The notes: generated by a model not told the origin, from the sequence alone. A stretch of 64,000 nucleotides of DNA from DASWOJ01 sp964242415 (GCA_964242415.1 CAXTAT010000011.1:1-64000), one strand, 5' to 3'; counted from the stretch's first letter, positions 32,559 to 41,380 are shown. Made by a program: numbers and translations.

Positions 32559-33485
32559 ATGAAAGGATTGTTCCTGGACGCGAACGGCGAGCTGGCCGAG
32601 GTCTTCCATGCCGTCTCGCGCGACGGCGACCCGGCGGTTGACCTCAACCTGCAATCCCAGGTGGACCCGGCCACGCTGCCTGCAATGCTGGCCGGCTACA
32701 GCTTCGTGCTGAACGACCACAGCTTCATGCCCGCCGACGCCATGCGGGGCTGCACGGACCTGCGGCACGTCATCTTCCTCGGCACCGGCGCCCGCAGCTA
32801 CATGGACCCCGAGGCGCTGGCCGCACTGGGCATCCAGGTCCACACCATCAAGGGCTACGGCGACGTGGCGGTGGCCGAGCATGCCGTCGCCCTGATGTGG
32901 GCCGCAGCCCGTGGCCTGGCGCGCATGGACCGCGGGATGCGCGGCGGCCAATGGCTGCGGACCGAGGGGATGCAGCTCAAGGGCAAGACGCTGGGCCTGC
33001 TGGGCTATGGCGGCATCGCGGCGGAGGTGGCGCGCATCGCCCGCGGCATCGGCATGCAGGTGCTGGCCTGGAACCGCTCGCCGCGCATGGCCGAGGGCGT
33101 CAGCTTCGTGCCGGTGGACGAGCTGCTGGCCCGCAGCCATGTGCTGTCCGTCCATCTGCTGCTGACGGACGAGACCCGCGGCTTCATGGACGCCGCCCGC
33201 ATCGCCGCCCTGCGGCCCGGCGCGATCCTGGTCAACACCGCCCGCGGCGCCGTGGTCAACGAGGCGGCGATGGTGCAGGCCCTGCGCACCGGGCACCTGG
33301 CGCATGCCGCGCTGGACGTGTTCGACGAGGAGCCGCTGCCGCCGGGCCATGTGCTGACGACGCTGGAGGGGGTGACCTTGTCGGCCCACAGCGCCTTCCG
33401 CACGCCGGAGGCCAGCGAGACCTTGATCCGCCGGGCGTTGGATATTGCGTGCGGGTTGGCGGCGGGCCAGGTGGCGCGGGCGTAG
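32559..33485 (+). CDS. D-2-hydroxyacid dehydrogenase (glyoxylate/hydroxypyruvate reductase type)
   Basis: This 308-residue NAD(P)-dependent enzyme has the family layout. A catalytic lid domain leads to the helix VAEHAVALMWAAARGL, the nucleotide loop GYGGIA (149-154), and the catalytic residues Arg229 (NTARGAVV), Glu258 (DVFDEEPL) and His277 (LSAHSAF). It would reduce a 2-keto acid to the D-hydroxy acid. The substrate is not determinable; glyoxylate, hydroxypyruvate or 2-ketogluconate are possible. GGAGGGG lies upstream of the ATG at 32559. The tRNA-Leu gene follows 23 bases after its stop. Confidence 0.88.
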   Translation: MKGLFLDANGELAEVFHAVSRDGDPAVDLNLQSQVDPATLPAMLAGYSFVLNDHSFMPADAMRGCTDLRHVIFLGTGARSYMDPEALAALGIQVHTIKGYGDVAVAEHAVALMWAAARGLARMDRGMRGGQWLRTEGMQLKGKTLGLLGYGGIAAEVARIARGIGMQVLAWNRSPRMAEGVSFVPVDELLARSHVLSVHLLLTDETRGFMDAARIAALRPGAILVNTARGAVVNEAAMVQALRTGHLAHAALDVFDEEPLPPGHVLTTLEGVTLSAHSAFRTPEASETLIRRALDIACGLAAGQVARA

Positions 33486-33508
33486 GCGCGTGCTATCTAG
33501 GGTGCTGT

Positions 33509-33830
33509 GTGGACGTGGCGGAATGGTAGACGCTGCAGACTTCAATTGGAGTGCCCGTGGGGAAACCCGCGGCGTAGAACCGCCCAAACTCGGGGAACGC
33601 TACCGGCGAGCAGCCCAGGCCAATCCCGAGCCAAGCCCCGTGCGAGCGGGGAAGGTGTAGAGACTAGACGGGGGGCGCCTGCCGCCGCCGGGCAACCGGG
33701 GGCATGGCGAAGGGATAGTCCAGACCACGAACGCCCTGCATCGTGCGCAGGCTGGGCGGCGGCGAAAGCCGAAGTGGGATGAAAATCTGAGTCCCGCAAG
33801 GGAGTGCGGGTTCGAGTCCCGCCGTCCGCA
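33509..33830 (+). tRNA. tRNA-Leu(UAA), interrupted by a group I intron
   Basis: The exons are 33509-33542 and 33782-33830. The acceptor stem GTGGACG pairs with CGTCCGC (33823-33829), including one T-G pair, and the discriminator is A33830. D-arm GCG/CGC, anticodon arm GCAGA, loop CTTAAAA after splicing (anticodon TAA), a long leucine-type variable arm TCCCGCAAGGGA and T-arm GCGGG/CCCGC are all visible. The outermost anticodon pair is a G-A mismatch. CCA is not encoded. The split lies between anticodon bases 34 and 35. Confidence 0.93.
33543..33781 (+). ncRNA. Group I self-splicing intron (IC3-like) in tRNA-Leu(UAA)
   Basis: The 239-base intron has the group I core. GAGT (33549-33552) in the internal guide pairs with the exon end ACTT, giving the usual U-G pair at the 5' splice site. 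The P4-P6 strand CCAAACTCGGGGAA and CAATCCCGAGCCAAGC, the P7/P3 block AAGGTGTAGAGACTAGACGG (33652-33671) and AGGGATAGTCCAGACC (33711-33726) follow. GACTA pairs with TAGTC for P7. The intron ends in G33781. These blocks closely match tRNA introns of cyanobacteria (tRNA-Leu) and Azoarcus (tRNA-Ile). No homing endonuclease is encoded. Confidence 0.92.
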
Positions 33831-33851
33831 TCCGAGCCCTGGAGGCAATGC

Positions 33852-34220
33852 ATGACTGGCTCCGTCAATCTCGTGGCTGCGCTGGACGGCGTGGCCGAGC
33901 ACTGGTCGCCCAAGGTGGTCGGCCGGGTGAATGACCAGTATGTAAAAGTCGCCAAGGTGCTGGGTCAGCTCGCCTGGCACCGGCACGACGACGAGGACGA
34001 GCTGTTCCAAGTGCTGCGCGGCCGGCTGCGCATCCAGTTCGAGGGCGGCGCTGAGGTCGTGCTGCAGGCTGGCGAGTTCTGCGTGGTGCCCCGCGGCGTG
34101 CTGCACAACCCGGTCGCCGACGAAGAGTGCTGGATCATGCTGGTCGAGACCGTAACGACCAAGCACACCGGCGACGTCGAGACGCCCCGCACCAAATCCA
34201 TCGCCCAGCAACTCGCCTGA
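33852..34220 (+). CDS. Small cupin-domain protein
   Basis: This 122-residue single-cupin protein has the first metal motif WHRHDDEDELFQVLRG (ligand histidines and glutamate, about 42-57) and the second motif GEFCVVPRGVLHNP (about 75-88). GGAGG six bases before the ATG at 33852 supports the start. Such small cupins bind a metal and act as isomerases, dioxygenases or sensors; the role here is unknown. It directly follows the tRNA-Leu gene. A 121-base gap without features separates it from the epimerase gene. Confidence 0.88.
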   Translation: MTGSVNLVAALDGVAEHWSPKVVGRVNDQYVKVAKVLGQLAWHRHDDEDELFQVLRGRLRIQFEGGAEVVLQAGEFCVVPRGVLHNPVADEECWIMLVETVTTKHTGDVETPRTKSIAQQLA

Positions 34221-34341
34221 GGCTGCACCGCCCACCGCAGTCAACTCGACGCCTCCAGCACCGCCAGGGCCGGATGCACGCCCCGCGGCCCCGCCCGCCA
34301 GCCCCACGGGAACATTGCCGGCCCGGCGCCGTTGCGATGCC

Positions 34342-35379
34342 ATGGAAGCGATCCCCTACGGCCGACTCGACGACGGCACGGACATCCTGTGCTTCTCCCT
34401 GGCCAGCGCCGGCCTGCGCGCCCGTATCCTGACCTATGGCGCCGTCATCGCCGCGCTGGAGGTGCCCGATGCCCGGGGCGATTGGGCCGACGTGGTGCTG
34501 GGCCTGGACAGCCTGGATGGCTACGTCCGCCGCAGCCCGCACTTCGGCGCCGTCCCTGGGCGCTTCGCCAACCGCATCGCGCATGGGCGCTTCACGCTGG
34601 ACGGCGTGACCCACCAGCTTACCTGCAACGATGGCCCGAACTCGCTGCACGGTGGCCCCACCGGCTTCGGCCACCGCGCGTGGACGGCGGCGTCCAGCGG
34701 CGCCGGGCACGTCGCGCTGCGCTACGTCAGCCCGGCTGGCGAGGAGGGCTACCCCGGCACCCTCACCACCACCGTCACCTACACCGCCAAGGCCGGGGAC
34801 CTGCGCATCGACTACCACGCCGAGACCGACGCCCCGACCGTGCTGAACCTCACCAACCACAGCTACTTCAACCTGGCCGGCGAGGGCGGTGGCGACGTGA
34901 TGGGCCACCTGCTGCACATCGAGGCCGACCACTTCACCCCCATCGACCCCACCGGCATCCCAACGGGGGAGGTCCGCTCCGTCGCCGGCACCCCCTTCGA
35001 CTTCCGCGCCGCCCAGCCCATCGGCGCCCGCATCCGGCAGGCGGACGAGCAGTTGCAGCGCGCCCACGGCTACGATCACAACTGGATGCTGCGGCCCGGC
35101 CCCGGCGTGCGCCCTGCCGCCCGGCTGCACCACCCCGGCAGCGGCCGGACCCTGCAGGTGCTGACCGACCAGCCCGGCGTGCAGGTCTATTCCGGCAACA
35201 TGCTGACCGGCGCCCTGGCCGGCCCCAGCCGCCGCATCTACCGCCCAGGCGACGCCGTGTGCCTGGAGACGCAGCATGTGCCGGACAGCCCGAACCAGCC
35301 GACATTTCCTAGCACCGTGCTGCGGCCGGATCAGGTATTCACCTCCTCGACGGTGTTCCGGTTCTCCTGTCAAGGTTAA
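34342..35379 (+). CDS. galM: Aldose 1-epimerase (galactose mutarotase)
   Basis: GalM interconverts alpha and beta anomers of aldoses such as galactose and glucose. The 345-residue protein has the substrate loop GRFANRI (74-80), His103 in SLHGG, the catalytic acid His173 in TNHSYFN and the catalytic base Glu309 in CLETQHVPDSPNQP. The ATG at 34342 starts the conserved domain; an upstream in-frame start at 34315 is less likely. No signal peptide is seen. No other sugar genes are adjacent, so the physiological sugar is unknown. Confidence 0.92.
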   Translation: MEAIPYGRLDDGTDILCFSLASAGLRARILTYGAVIAALEVPDARGDWADVVLGLDSLDGYVRRSPHFGAVPGRFANRIAHGRFTLDGVTHQLTCNDGPNSLHGGPTGFGHRAWTAASSGAGHVALRYVSPAGEEGYPGTLTTTVTYTAKAGDLRIDYHAETDAPTVLNLTNHSYFNLAGEGGGDVMGHLLHIEADHFTPIDPTGIPTGEVRSVAGTPFDFRAAQPIGARIRQADEQLQRAHGYDHNWMLRPGPGVRPAARLHHPGSGRTLQVLTDQPGVQVYSGNMLTGALAGPSRRIYRPGDAVCLETQHVPDSPNQPTFPSTVLRPDQVFTSSTVFRFSCQG

Positions 35380-35429
35380 CGGGCCAGGATTAGCATGACA
35401 GGCGCCGGCCAAGGAGGATTGGCAGGTCC

Positions 35430-36296
35430 ATGTTCATCCGGCTTCTCACGCTCGCCCTGCTGTTCCTCGGCTCGCCCGCCTGGGCTGAGCCGGCTTTGTG
35501 GGTGGCGCACGGGCCGCACGCGACGGTGTACTTGTTTGGCAGCGTCCACATGCTGCGCCCCGGGACGAAGTGGCCCAGCCTGGCCCTGCGCCGCGCCTTC
35601 GACGACTCCAGCGAGTGCTGGTTCGAGATCAAGCTGCCGGGCGACCCGAAGACGATGGCGCAGCTTATGCAGCAGGTCGGCTTCGATCCCGGCCACCAGC
35701 TTTCGGCCCTGCTGACCGCGAAGCAGGACTCCCAACTCAAGGCCCTTGTGCAGCGTGCCGGTCCGCACACCAGCCTGGATACCATCGAGCGGATGCGGCC
35801 CTGGCTGGCGGCGCTTGTCCTCATGGTCCAGCCGCTGACCAGCAGCGGTTACGACCCGGACCGGGGTCCTGACGCCGTTCTGCAGCACAACGCCGTGGAA
35901 AAGGGCAAGAAGGTCGCGGCGTTCGAGACGTTCGATGGGCAGATGCACATGCTGGCCGATTTGCCGAGCACCTCGGCGCTCGGCTTCCTGGCGTCCACGC
36001 TTGAGGATGGAGACCAGGGGCCGGCCTTGCTGGACGCCATAGTCGCGCAGTGGATGGCCGGCAAAGCCGACGATCTGGCCGATACCGCTTCCAAGTCCAT
36101 GCGCGAGGAAGCGCCGGAGCTGTTCAAAGCCATGTTCACCGACCGCAACCTGCGCTTCGCCGATGCAGTGCAGGGCCTGTTGATGGGCAGCAAGACCGTT
36201 CTGGTCACGGTCGGCGCTGCGCACTTCGCCGGGCCGGGCAACGTGCGGGAGTTGCTGCAAGCGCGCGGCATTCAGGTCGAACGCGTGCCGGACTGA
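35430..36296 (+). CDS. TraB/GumN family protein, exported
   Basis: This 288-residue protein has a signal peptide (to about residue 19, WAEP) and the TraB/GumN pattern. The opening motif LFGSVHML contains the family GxxH, a central helical region follows, and the closing motif VGAAHFAGPGNVRELL ends with RGIQVERV. The family (Tiki-like fold) is suspected to contain metal-dependent proteases, because the two GxxH motifs and acidic residues resemble an active site, but bacterial function is unproven. It converges with der, six bases apart. Confidence 0.86.
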   Translation: MFIRLLTLALLFLGSPAWAEPALWVAHGPHATVYLFGSVHMLRPGTKWPSLALRRAFDDSSECWFEIKLPGDPKTMAQLMQQVGFDPGHQLSALLTAKQDSQLKALVQRAGPHTSLDTIERMRPWLAALVLMVQPLTSSGYDPDRGPDAVLQHNAVEKGKKVAAFETFDGQMHMLADLPSTSALGFLASTLEDGDQGPALLDAIVAQWMAGKADDLADTASKSMREEAPELFKAMFTDRNLRFADAVQGLLMGSKTVLVTVGAAHFAGPGNVRELLQARGIQVERVPD

Positions 36297-36302
36297 CCTC
36301 CG

Positions 36303-37637
36303 CTAATCGTCCTTGTAAGGGTTCTTCGTCCCCCGCAGCAGCAGCCGGATCGGCACCCCCGGCAGCTCGAACTTGTCCCGCAGGCTGTTCACCAGGTACC
36401 GCTGATAGTCCTCCGGCATCTGCTCCGCCCGCGTCCCGAACGCGATGAACGTCGGCGGACGCGCCTTCGCCTGCGTGATGTACCGCAGCTTCAACCGCCG
36501 CCCATCGACCAGCGGCGGCGCATGCCGCTCCAGCGCCCCCTCGAACCAGCGGTTCAGCTCGCCCGTCGCCACCCGGCTGTTCCAGGTATGGTGCACCGCC
36601 CGCACCGCCGGCAGCAGCTTGTCCACGCCGAACCCCGTCAGCGCCGAGAAGTTCACCACCGGGATGCCCTTCATCTGCGCCATGCTGGTCTCCAGCCGGT
36701 CGCTGATCGCCCGCCGCGTCGCCGTGCGGTCCGCCACCGCGTCCCACTTGTTCAACGCCAGCACGCAGGCCCGGCCCTCGCGCTCGATCAGCCGGGCCAA
36801 CTGCAGGTCCTGCTCGTGCAGCCCCTCCGTGGCATCGACGCACAGCACCACCACCTCGGCCATCTTCAGCGCCTCGATGCTGGCGCTGACCGACATCTTC
36901 TCCAACGCCTGCTCCACCCGGGCCTTGCGGCGCATCCCGGCGGTGTCCACGATCTCGATCGGACCCATGTCGTCCTCCAAGTAGGACGCGACGGCATCGC
37001 GGGTCAGGCCCGGCTCCGGCCCGGTGATCATGCGCTCCTCACCCAGCAGGCGATTGAGCAGCGTGCTCTTGCCGGCGTTCGGGCGGCCGACGATGGCCAG
37101 CTTCAGCGGGCGGTCGTCATCGCTCTCCGCCTGCTGCTCCGGCAGGCGGTCGGCGATCTCGGTCATCAGGTCCGACAGCCCATCGCCATGCTCGGCCGAC
37201 ATCGCCAGCGGCTGACCCAATCCCAGGCTATAGGCCTCCAACGCCGCCCCGGCCCCCGCCCGGCCCTCCGCCTTGTTGGCCACCAGCAGCACCGGCCGGT
37301 TCTGCCGCCGCAGCCACGCCGCGAAGTGGCTGTCCGCCGGCGTCACCCCCGCCCGGGCATCGACCACGAACACCACCAGGTCCGCCAGCGCCACCGCCGC
37401 CTCGGACGACGCCCGCATGCGGCCCGGCAGCGAGTCCGGCGCCGCCTCCTCCAACCCCGCCGTGTCGATCAGGCGGATGCGCTTGCCGCGCACCAGCGCC
37501 TCCGCTTCCTTGCGGTCGCGCGTCACGCCGGGGGTGTCGGACACGATGGCGAACCGCCGGCCCGCCAGCTTGTTGAACAGCGTGCTTTTGCCGACGTTGG
37601 GCCGGCCGGCGATGACGACGACGGGGAGCGGGTTCAC
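36303..37637 (-). CDS. der: Ribosome-associated GTPase Der (EngA)
   Basis: Der is an essential GTPase for assembly of the large ribosomal subunit. The 444-residue protein has two tandem G domains with P-loops GRPNVGKST (11-19) and GRPNAGKST (184-192), DTAG motifs and NKAE (121-124) in domain one in place of NKxD, with NKWD in domain two. A C-terminal KH-like domain ends NPYKDD. Its GTG or ATG region overlaps the bamB stop by four bases, so bamB and der are co-transcribed, the conserved order in many proteobacteria. Confidence 0.96.
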   Translation of the reverse strand: MNPLPVVVIAGRPNVGKSTLFNKLAGRRFAIVSDTPGVTRDRKEAEALVRGKRIRLIDTAGLEEAAPDSLPGRMRASSEAAVALADLVVFVVDARAGVTPADSHFAAWLRRQNRPVLLVANKAEGRAGAGAALEAYSLGLGQPLAMSAEHGDGLSDLMTEIADRLPEQQAESDDDRPLKLAIVGRPNAGKSTLLNRLLGEERMITGPEPGLTRDAVASYLEDDMGPIEIVDTAGMRRKARVEQALEKMSVSASIEALKMAEVVVLCVDATEGLHEQDLQLARLIEREGRACVLALNKWDAVADRTATRRAISDRLETSMAQMKGIPVVNFSALTGFGVDKLLPAVRAVHHTWNSRVATGELNRWFEGALERHAPPLVDGRRLKLRYITQAKARPPTFIAFGTRAEQMPEDYQRYLVNSLRDKFELPGVPIRLLLRGTKNPYKDD

Positions 37638-38953
37638 CGGAACGCCTGCATGGACCCATCATCCGTGATGATCAGCAGCGTGCCCCCGGCCGCGATGGGG
37701 GACACTGCGGCGGCATCCCGCAACTCCTGCTTGCCGATGATCTTGCCATCCGCCGGATTCACGGACAGCGCCGTCTCGTTGCTGCCGGCCAGCACCAGCT
37801 TTCCGCCAGCCAGGATTGGCCCGTTCCAGAACAGCGGGTCCCGCCGCTTCTCCGGGTTGTCATAACGCGGCAGGTCGGTCAGCCAGCGCAGCTTGCCGTC
37901 GTCGCGCCCGATCGCGGCCAGCGTCTGGTCCAGCGTCTGCACGAACAGCCAATCCCCCACCAGCCACGGCGTCTCCAGCCCGCCGACCTCCCGCTCCCAC
38001 AGCCGCCGTCCAGACCGCAGGTCGAGCGACACCAGCAGGCCGCCGACGCCGATGGCATACACCCGAGTGCCGTCCACCACCGGCAGCCCGCGTATCGCCG
38101 ACAGGTCCACCAGGCTGTTGCGCCCGCGCGCCGCGGCCAGGCTGTCGGTCCAGGCCAGGCCGCCGCTCTCGGCCCGCACCGCCACCAGGTCGCCGGAGCC
38201 GAACCCGGCCACCACCAGCCCGTCGCTGAACGCCGGCGCAGACTGCGCCAGCACGGTCGTGGACGACGTGGCGGCCTGGTAGGACCACTGCCGCTCCCCC
38301 GTCTGCGCCGACAGCGACAGCAGACGGTCGTCCAAGGTCGTGATGAACAGCCGCTCGTCGGCAATGCACGGCGCGGACCGGCCCGGCGAGTCCAGCGGCT
38401 TGCGCCAGCGTATCTCGCCGTTGCCGGCGTTCAGCGCCAGCACCTCGCCCCGGCCCGTCGTCGCATAGACCGTGCCGTTGGCCGCCGCCAAGCCGCCGCC
38501 GACGTTGGTGCTGCGGTCCTTCTCGTCCTGCGTGTTGGTGCGCCAGAGCCGCGTGCCAGCCGCAAGGTCGAACGCGGCGACCCCGCCGTCGCTGTCCATG
38601 GTGAACACCCGGCCGAAGGCGATCACGGGCTGCGCGGTGATCTTCTGGCGATATCCGCCGCCCTCGCCGATGCTCGCCCGCCACGCCGGCTCCAGCCCGG
38701 CCATGGCGATGTTGCCGACGACATGGCTGGCATTGCCCCCGGCCTGCGGCCAACTGGCGACGGCGACCTGCGGCGGCACCGTGATCGGCGACGGCGGACC
38801 GTCCAGGGTCAGGCCGCGGCGGGCGGCGACCACGGACTCGCGCTTGCCGGGCAGCGGCTGCTTGTTGTCGGAGAACAGGTTGTCGAAAAGGCTGCACCCC
38901 CCCGCGGCCAGGGGCAGCAGCAGGGCACCGCGGCGACGCAGCCGGGCGGTCAT
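37634..38953 (-). CDS. bamB: Outer membrane assembly lipoprotein BamB
   Basis: BamB is the beta-propeller lipoprotein of the BAM complex that inserts outer membrane proteins. The 439-residue product has a signal with lipobox ending at Cys20 (LAAGGC) and then repeated PQQ-like strands with the pattern AxDxxxGxxxW: AFDLAAGTRLW, ALNAGNGEIRW, SLSAQTGERQW, SLDLRSGRRLW and AIGRDDGKLRW. Position between the YfgM-like gene and der, with four-base overlaps on both sides, matches the proteobacterial bamB-der arrangement. Confidence 0.92.
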   Translation of the reverse strand: MTARLRRRGALLLPLAAGGCSLFDNLFSDNKQPLPGKRESVVAARRGLTLDGPPSPITVPPQVAVASWPQAGGNASHVVGNIAMAGLEPAWRASIGEGGGYRQKITAQPVIAFGRVFTMDSDGGVAAFDLAAGTRLWRTNTQDEKDRSTNVGGGLAAANGTVYATTGRGEVLALNAGNGEIRWRKPLDSPGRSAPCIADERLFITTLDDRLLSLSAQTGERQWSYQAATSSTTVLAQSAPAFSDGLVVAGFGSGDLVAVRAESGGLAWTDSLAAARGRNSLVDLSAIRGLPVVDGTRVYAIGVGGLLVSLDLRSGRRLWEREVGGLETPWLVGDWLFVQTLDQTLAAIGRDDGKLRWLTDLPRYDNPEKRRDPLFWNGPILAGGKLVLAGSNETALSVNPADGKIIGKQELRDAAAVSPIAAGGTLLIITDDGSMQAFR

Positions 38954-39684
38954 TCGCCAGCGCCCGCTGGAGCTTCCACAGGTGGGGCATCCGCAGCCGG
39001 GCTATCTGCAGGTGGGGCAGGCACGGCATCGCCCAGCCGGGCCAGCAGGGCGTTGACGCGATCGTGCAGCCCATTCGGCGCCGACGCGTCCGCGGTCAGG
39101 CCGCGCAGGATGTCATGCGCCTGATCGGTCCGGCCAGTCCGCAATGCCAGCAACGCCTGGCTCTCCAGCGCCAGCGGGCGCCAGGGACTATTCTGCGCGG
39201 TCAGCGGCTGCAGCCGCGCGTCCACCGCGGCCGGGTCCCCGGCATCGACTTCGTGCTGCGCCCACAACAGGTTCGCCAGGTCCCGCAGCAGCGGATCGGC
39301 CGAGGCGTCGTTCGCCAGCGCATCCCATTGCAGCAACGCGCCCGGCAGGTCGCCGGCCCCGGCGCGCAGAGCCGCATCGCGCAGCCGGGCCAGGCTGCGG
39401 TATCCAGCCGGCGCGGTCCCGATCAAGCGGTCAAGCCCCGCCTGTGCGGCGCTGGCGTCCGGCGCGGGCGCATCCGGCGGCCCCGCCTCCCGTGAGGCGG
39501 CCAGGTAGGCGCCCGCGACATCCCCGGCCTGCCGCACCTGGTTCCAGCGCCATGCCTGCCAGCCGCCAATGCCGGCGGCGGCGACCAGGACCAGCAGCAC
39601 AGCCGGTCCGCCGTAGCGACGGGCCAGTTGCCGCGCCTTCTCGGCCCGCAGGTCTTCGTTCACCTCGTCGAAGATGTCAGCCAC
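38950..39684 (-). CDS. YfgM-like membrane-anchored TPR protein
   Basis: GTG at 39684 is chosen: AAGGA lies upstream and the product begins VADIFDEVNEDLRAEKARQL, the typical N-terminus of this alphaproteobacterial family. One membrane helix (about 25-45) anchors a periplasmic TPR-like helical domain (TPR_21/YfgM type) of 244 residues in total, ending in an Ala/Pro/Asp-rich tail. In E. coli YfgM joins the SecYEG-PpiD translocon. Co-transcription with bamB and der supports a role in export or envelope assembly. Confidence 0.85.
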   Translation of the reverse strand: MADIFDEVNEDLRAEKARQLARRYGGPAVLLVLVAAAGIGGWQAWRWNQVRQAGDVAGAYLAASREAGPPDAPAPDASAAQAGLDRLIGTAPAGYRSLARLRDAALRAGAGDLPGALLQWDALANDASADPLLRDLANLLWAQHEVDAGDPAAVDARLQPLTAQNSPWRPLALESQALLALRTGRTDQAHDILRGLTADASAPNGLHDRVNALLARLGDAVPAPPADSPAADAPPVEAPAGAGE

Positions 39685-39777
39685 GCTTAGTTCCTTGGAA
39701 TGCGGGCGGAACCATAGCGGCGCGGGGGGTGGCGGGCAACTTAACCCGGTTTTAACCGCGTCAGGGCAGGGTGCGGC

Positions 39778-40167
39778 GTGCGTCATCCCCCCCTCCTGCT
39801 GGCGGCCGGCCTGCTGCTGGCCGGGCTGCCCGCCTGCTCCCCCGAACCCTGGGCCGTGCTGGGTGCGGTGGACGTGGTCAGCATCGTGGTGCTGGGCCGC
39901 AGCCTCGGCGATGTCGGGGTGTCCGCGGTCACCGGGCGCGACTGCTCGGTGGTGCGGCTGGACAAGGGGCAGACCTACTGCACGCCGCGCAACCAGCCGC
40001 CGCCGCCGGAACCGTTCTGCACCCGCAGCCTCGGGACGGTGGACTGCTGGGCCAACCCGGAGGTGCTACCCGCCCCGCAGCGCTTCGTGGCCGATGCCCC
40101 GCCACCGACCGAAGCGCAGGACCGATACCGCCGCGCGCGCTGGCCGAAGGCACTGAACGCGAACTAG
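39778..40167 (+). CDS. Small putative lipoprotein, unknown function
   Basis: GTG at 39778 gives 129 residues. A hydrophobic signal leads to Cys20 in the lipobox GLPAC, so the protein is probably lipidated. The mature part has a hydrophobic stretch (VLGAVDVVSIVVLGRSLGD) and then four cysteines (DCSVVR, TYCTPRN, PFCTRS, VDCWANP) that may form two disulfides, with a Pro-rich segment between. No family is recognised. It is divergent from the yfgM-like gene, and a UvsE-like gene follows after 46 bases. Confidence 0.75.
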   Translation: MRHPPLLLAAGLLLAGLPACSPEPWAVLGAVDVVSIVVLGRSLGDVGVSAVTGRDCSVVRLDKGQTYCTPRNQPPPPEPFCTRSLGTVDCWANPEVLPAPQRFVADAPPPTEAQDRYRRARWPKALNAN

Positions 40168-40213
40168 CAGCGGAGGCTGTCAACGTAACCTGCCCCTGGC
40201 GCGTTGAGGCGGC

Positions 40214-41287
40214 ATGACCGCACCTGGCATCCCGCACGGCCCGCCCCGCATCGGCTACTGCTGCCTGTATCGCTCGCCCCTGGCCGATGCGAAGGAGGAG
40301 GCGCGGTTCAACGTGGCCGGCACCACCGTCACCTCCCTGCAACGTATGGAGCCGGCGGACGCCTTCGCCAAGGTGCTGGCCCTGGTGTCGCGCAACCTCG
40401 CCGCCATGGAGAACCACCTGCGCCGCGTCGCCACCGCCTCCCCATTGGAGCGGCTGCTGCGGCTGGACGGCAACGTGCTGCCCGCCTTCACCCACCCCGT
40501 CGCCCGCTGGATGTATGATGAGCCGGTGATGCAGGAACTGGTGCAGCATGGCCTGGCCGCCGCCGGGCGGATCGCGCTGCAGGGCGGCGTGCGGCTGAGC
40601 CTGCACCCGGGTCCGTTCTGCGTGCTGGCCAGTCCCAACCCAGCCGCGGTCAAGAACGGCATCGAGGAGCTGGAATACCATACCGACCTGATGCGCTGGA
40701 TGGGCCTGGCCGGCGGCTGGCACCCGCATGGCGCGCATGTCAACATCCACGTGGGATCGACGCAGACGGGGGTAGACGGCTTCCGCGCCGGCCTGGCCCG
40801 GCTGTCGCAGGACGCGCGGGACCTGCTGACGGTGGAGAACGACGAGGTCAGCTTCGACCTGGACAGCCTGCTGCCGTTGGCGGGCGACGTGCCGATCGTG
40901 CTGGATCTGCACCATGAATGGCTGAGCAGCGGCGGGCATTACCTGCAGCCGGATGACCCGCGGGTCGCGCAGGTGGCGGCAAGCTGGCGCGGCGTGCGCC
41001 CGGTTAGCCACATCAGCGTGTCGCGTGAGGACGTGCTGCCGGACCACGCGCCGGACACGCTGCCGGACTTTGCGGCGCTGGTGGCGGGCGGCCACTCGGT
41101 GCGCGACCTGCGGGCGCACTCGGATACGATGTGGAACAGTGCGGTGAACGACTGGGTAATTGGCCACCTGCGCTGGACGGACATCGAGGTCGAGGCGAAG
41201 CTGAAGAACGTCGCCTCGCTGCAACTGGCGGAGCAGGCGCGCGCCCAGGCTCCCCTGGGCGGGCGGAGCAGCCAGCGCCCGCTGTGA
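40214..41287 (+). CDS. UvsE-type UV damage endonuclease-like TIM-barrel protein
   Basis: This 357-residue protein resembles UVDE/UvsE enzymes, which nick DNA 5' of UV photoproducts. The family order is visible: RIGYCCLY near the N-terminus, TTVTSLQR, SLHPGPFCVLASPN (129-142), LEYHTDLMRWMGL with His156, VNIHVGS with His179, LTVENDE with Glu208 and IVLDLHHEW with Asp231 and His233/234 as likely metal ligands. Identity to well-studied members looks moderate, so substrate range may differ. The C-terminal 40 residues are variable. Confidence 0.82.
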   Translation: MTAPGIPHGPPRIGYCCLYRSPLADAKEEARFNVAGTTVTSLQRMEPADAFAKVLALVSRNLAAMENHLRRVATASPLERLLRLDGNVLPAFTHPVARWMYDEPVMQELVQHGLAAAGRIALQGGVRLSLHPGPFCVLASPNPAAVKNGIEELEYHTDLMRWMGLAGGWHPHGAHVNIHVGSTQTGVDGFRAGLARLSQDARDLLTVENDEVSFDLDSLLPLAGDVPIVLDLHHEWLSSGGHYLQPDDPRVAQVAASWRGVRPVSHISVSREDVLPDHAPDTLPDFAALVAGGHSVRDLRAHSDTMWNSAVNDWVIGHLRWTDIEVEAKLKNVASLQLAEQARAQAPLGGRSSQRPL

Positions 41288-41380
41288 GGAGCCGCAGGCC
41301 GGCGCGTGCCGCACCTTTCCCAAGCGCGCCTACAGCCTTATAGGCGGGCGCATCGAGCAAGCTGAGCGCCAAGGCCGGTC

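Noticed and set aside
32363..32674. Upstream extension of the trypsin-like protease to 394 residues
   Set aside because: The added part is encoded by the reverse of the 15-bp repeats, and the signal peptide starts at 32362; an exported protein would not begin 104 residues earlier.
33804..33851. Upstream 16-codon extension of the cupin gene
   Set aside because: It would begin inside the tRNA-Leu 3' exon; the ATG at 33852 has its own GGAGG.
39783..41323. Minus-strand frames opposite the lipoprotein and UvsE-like genes
   Set aside because: They lack any motif and overlap the clearly conserved UvsE-like coding sequence.
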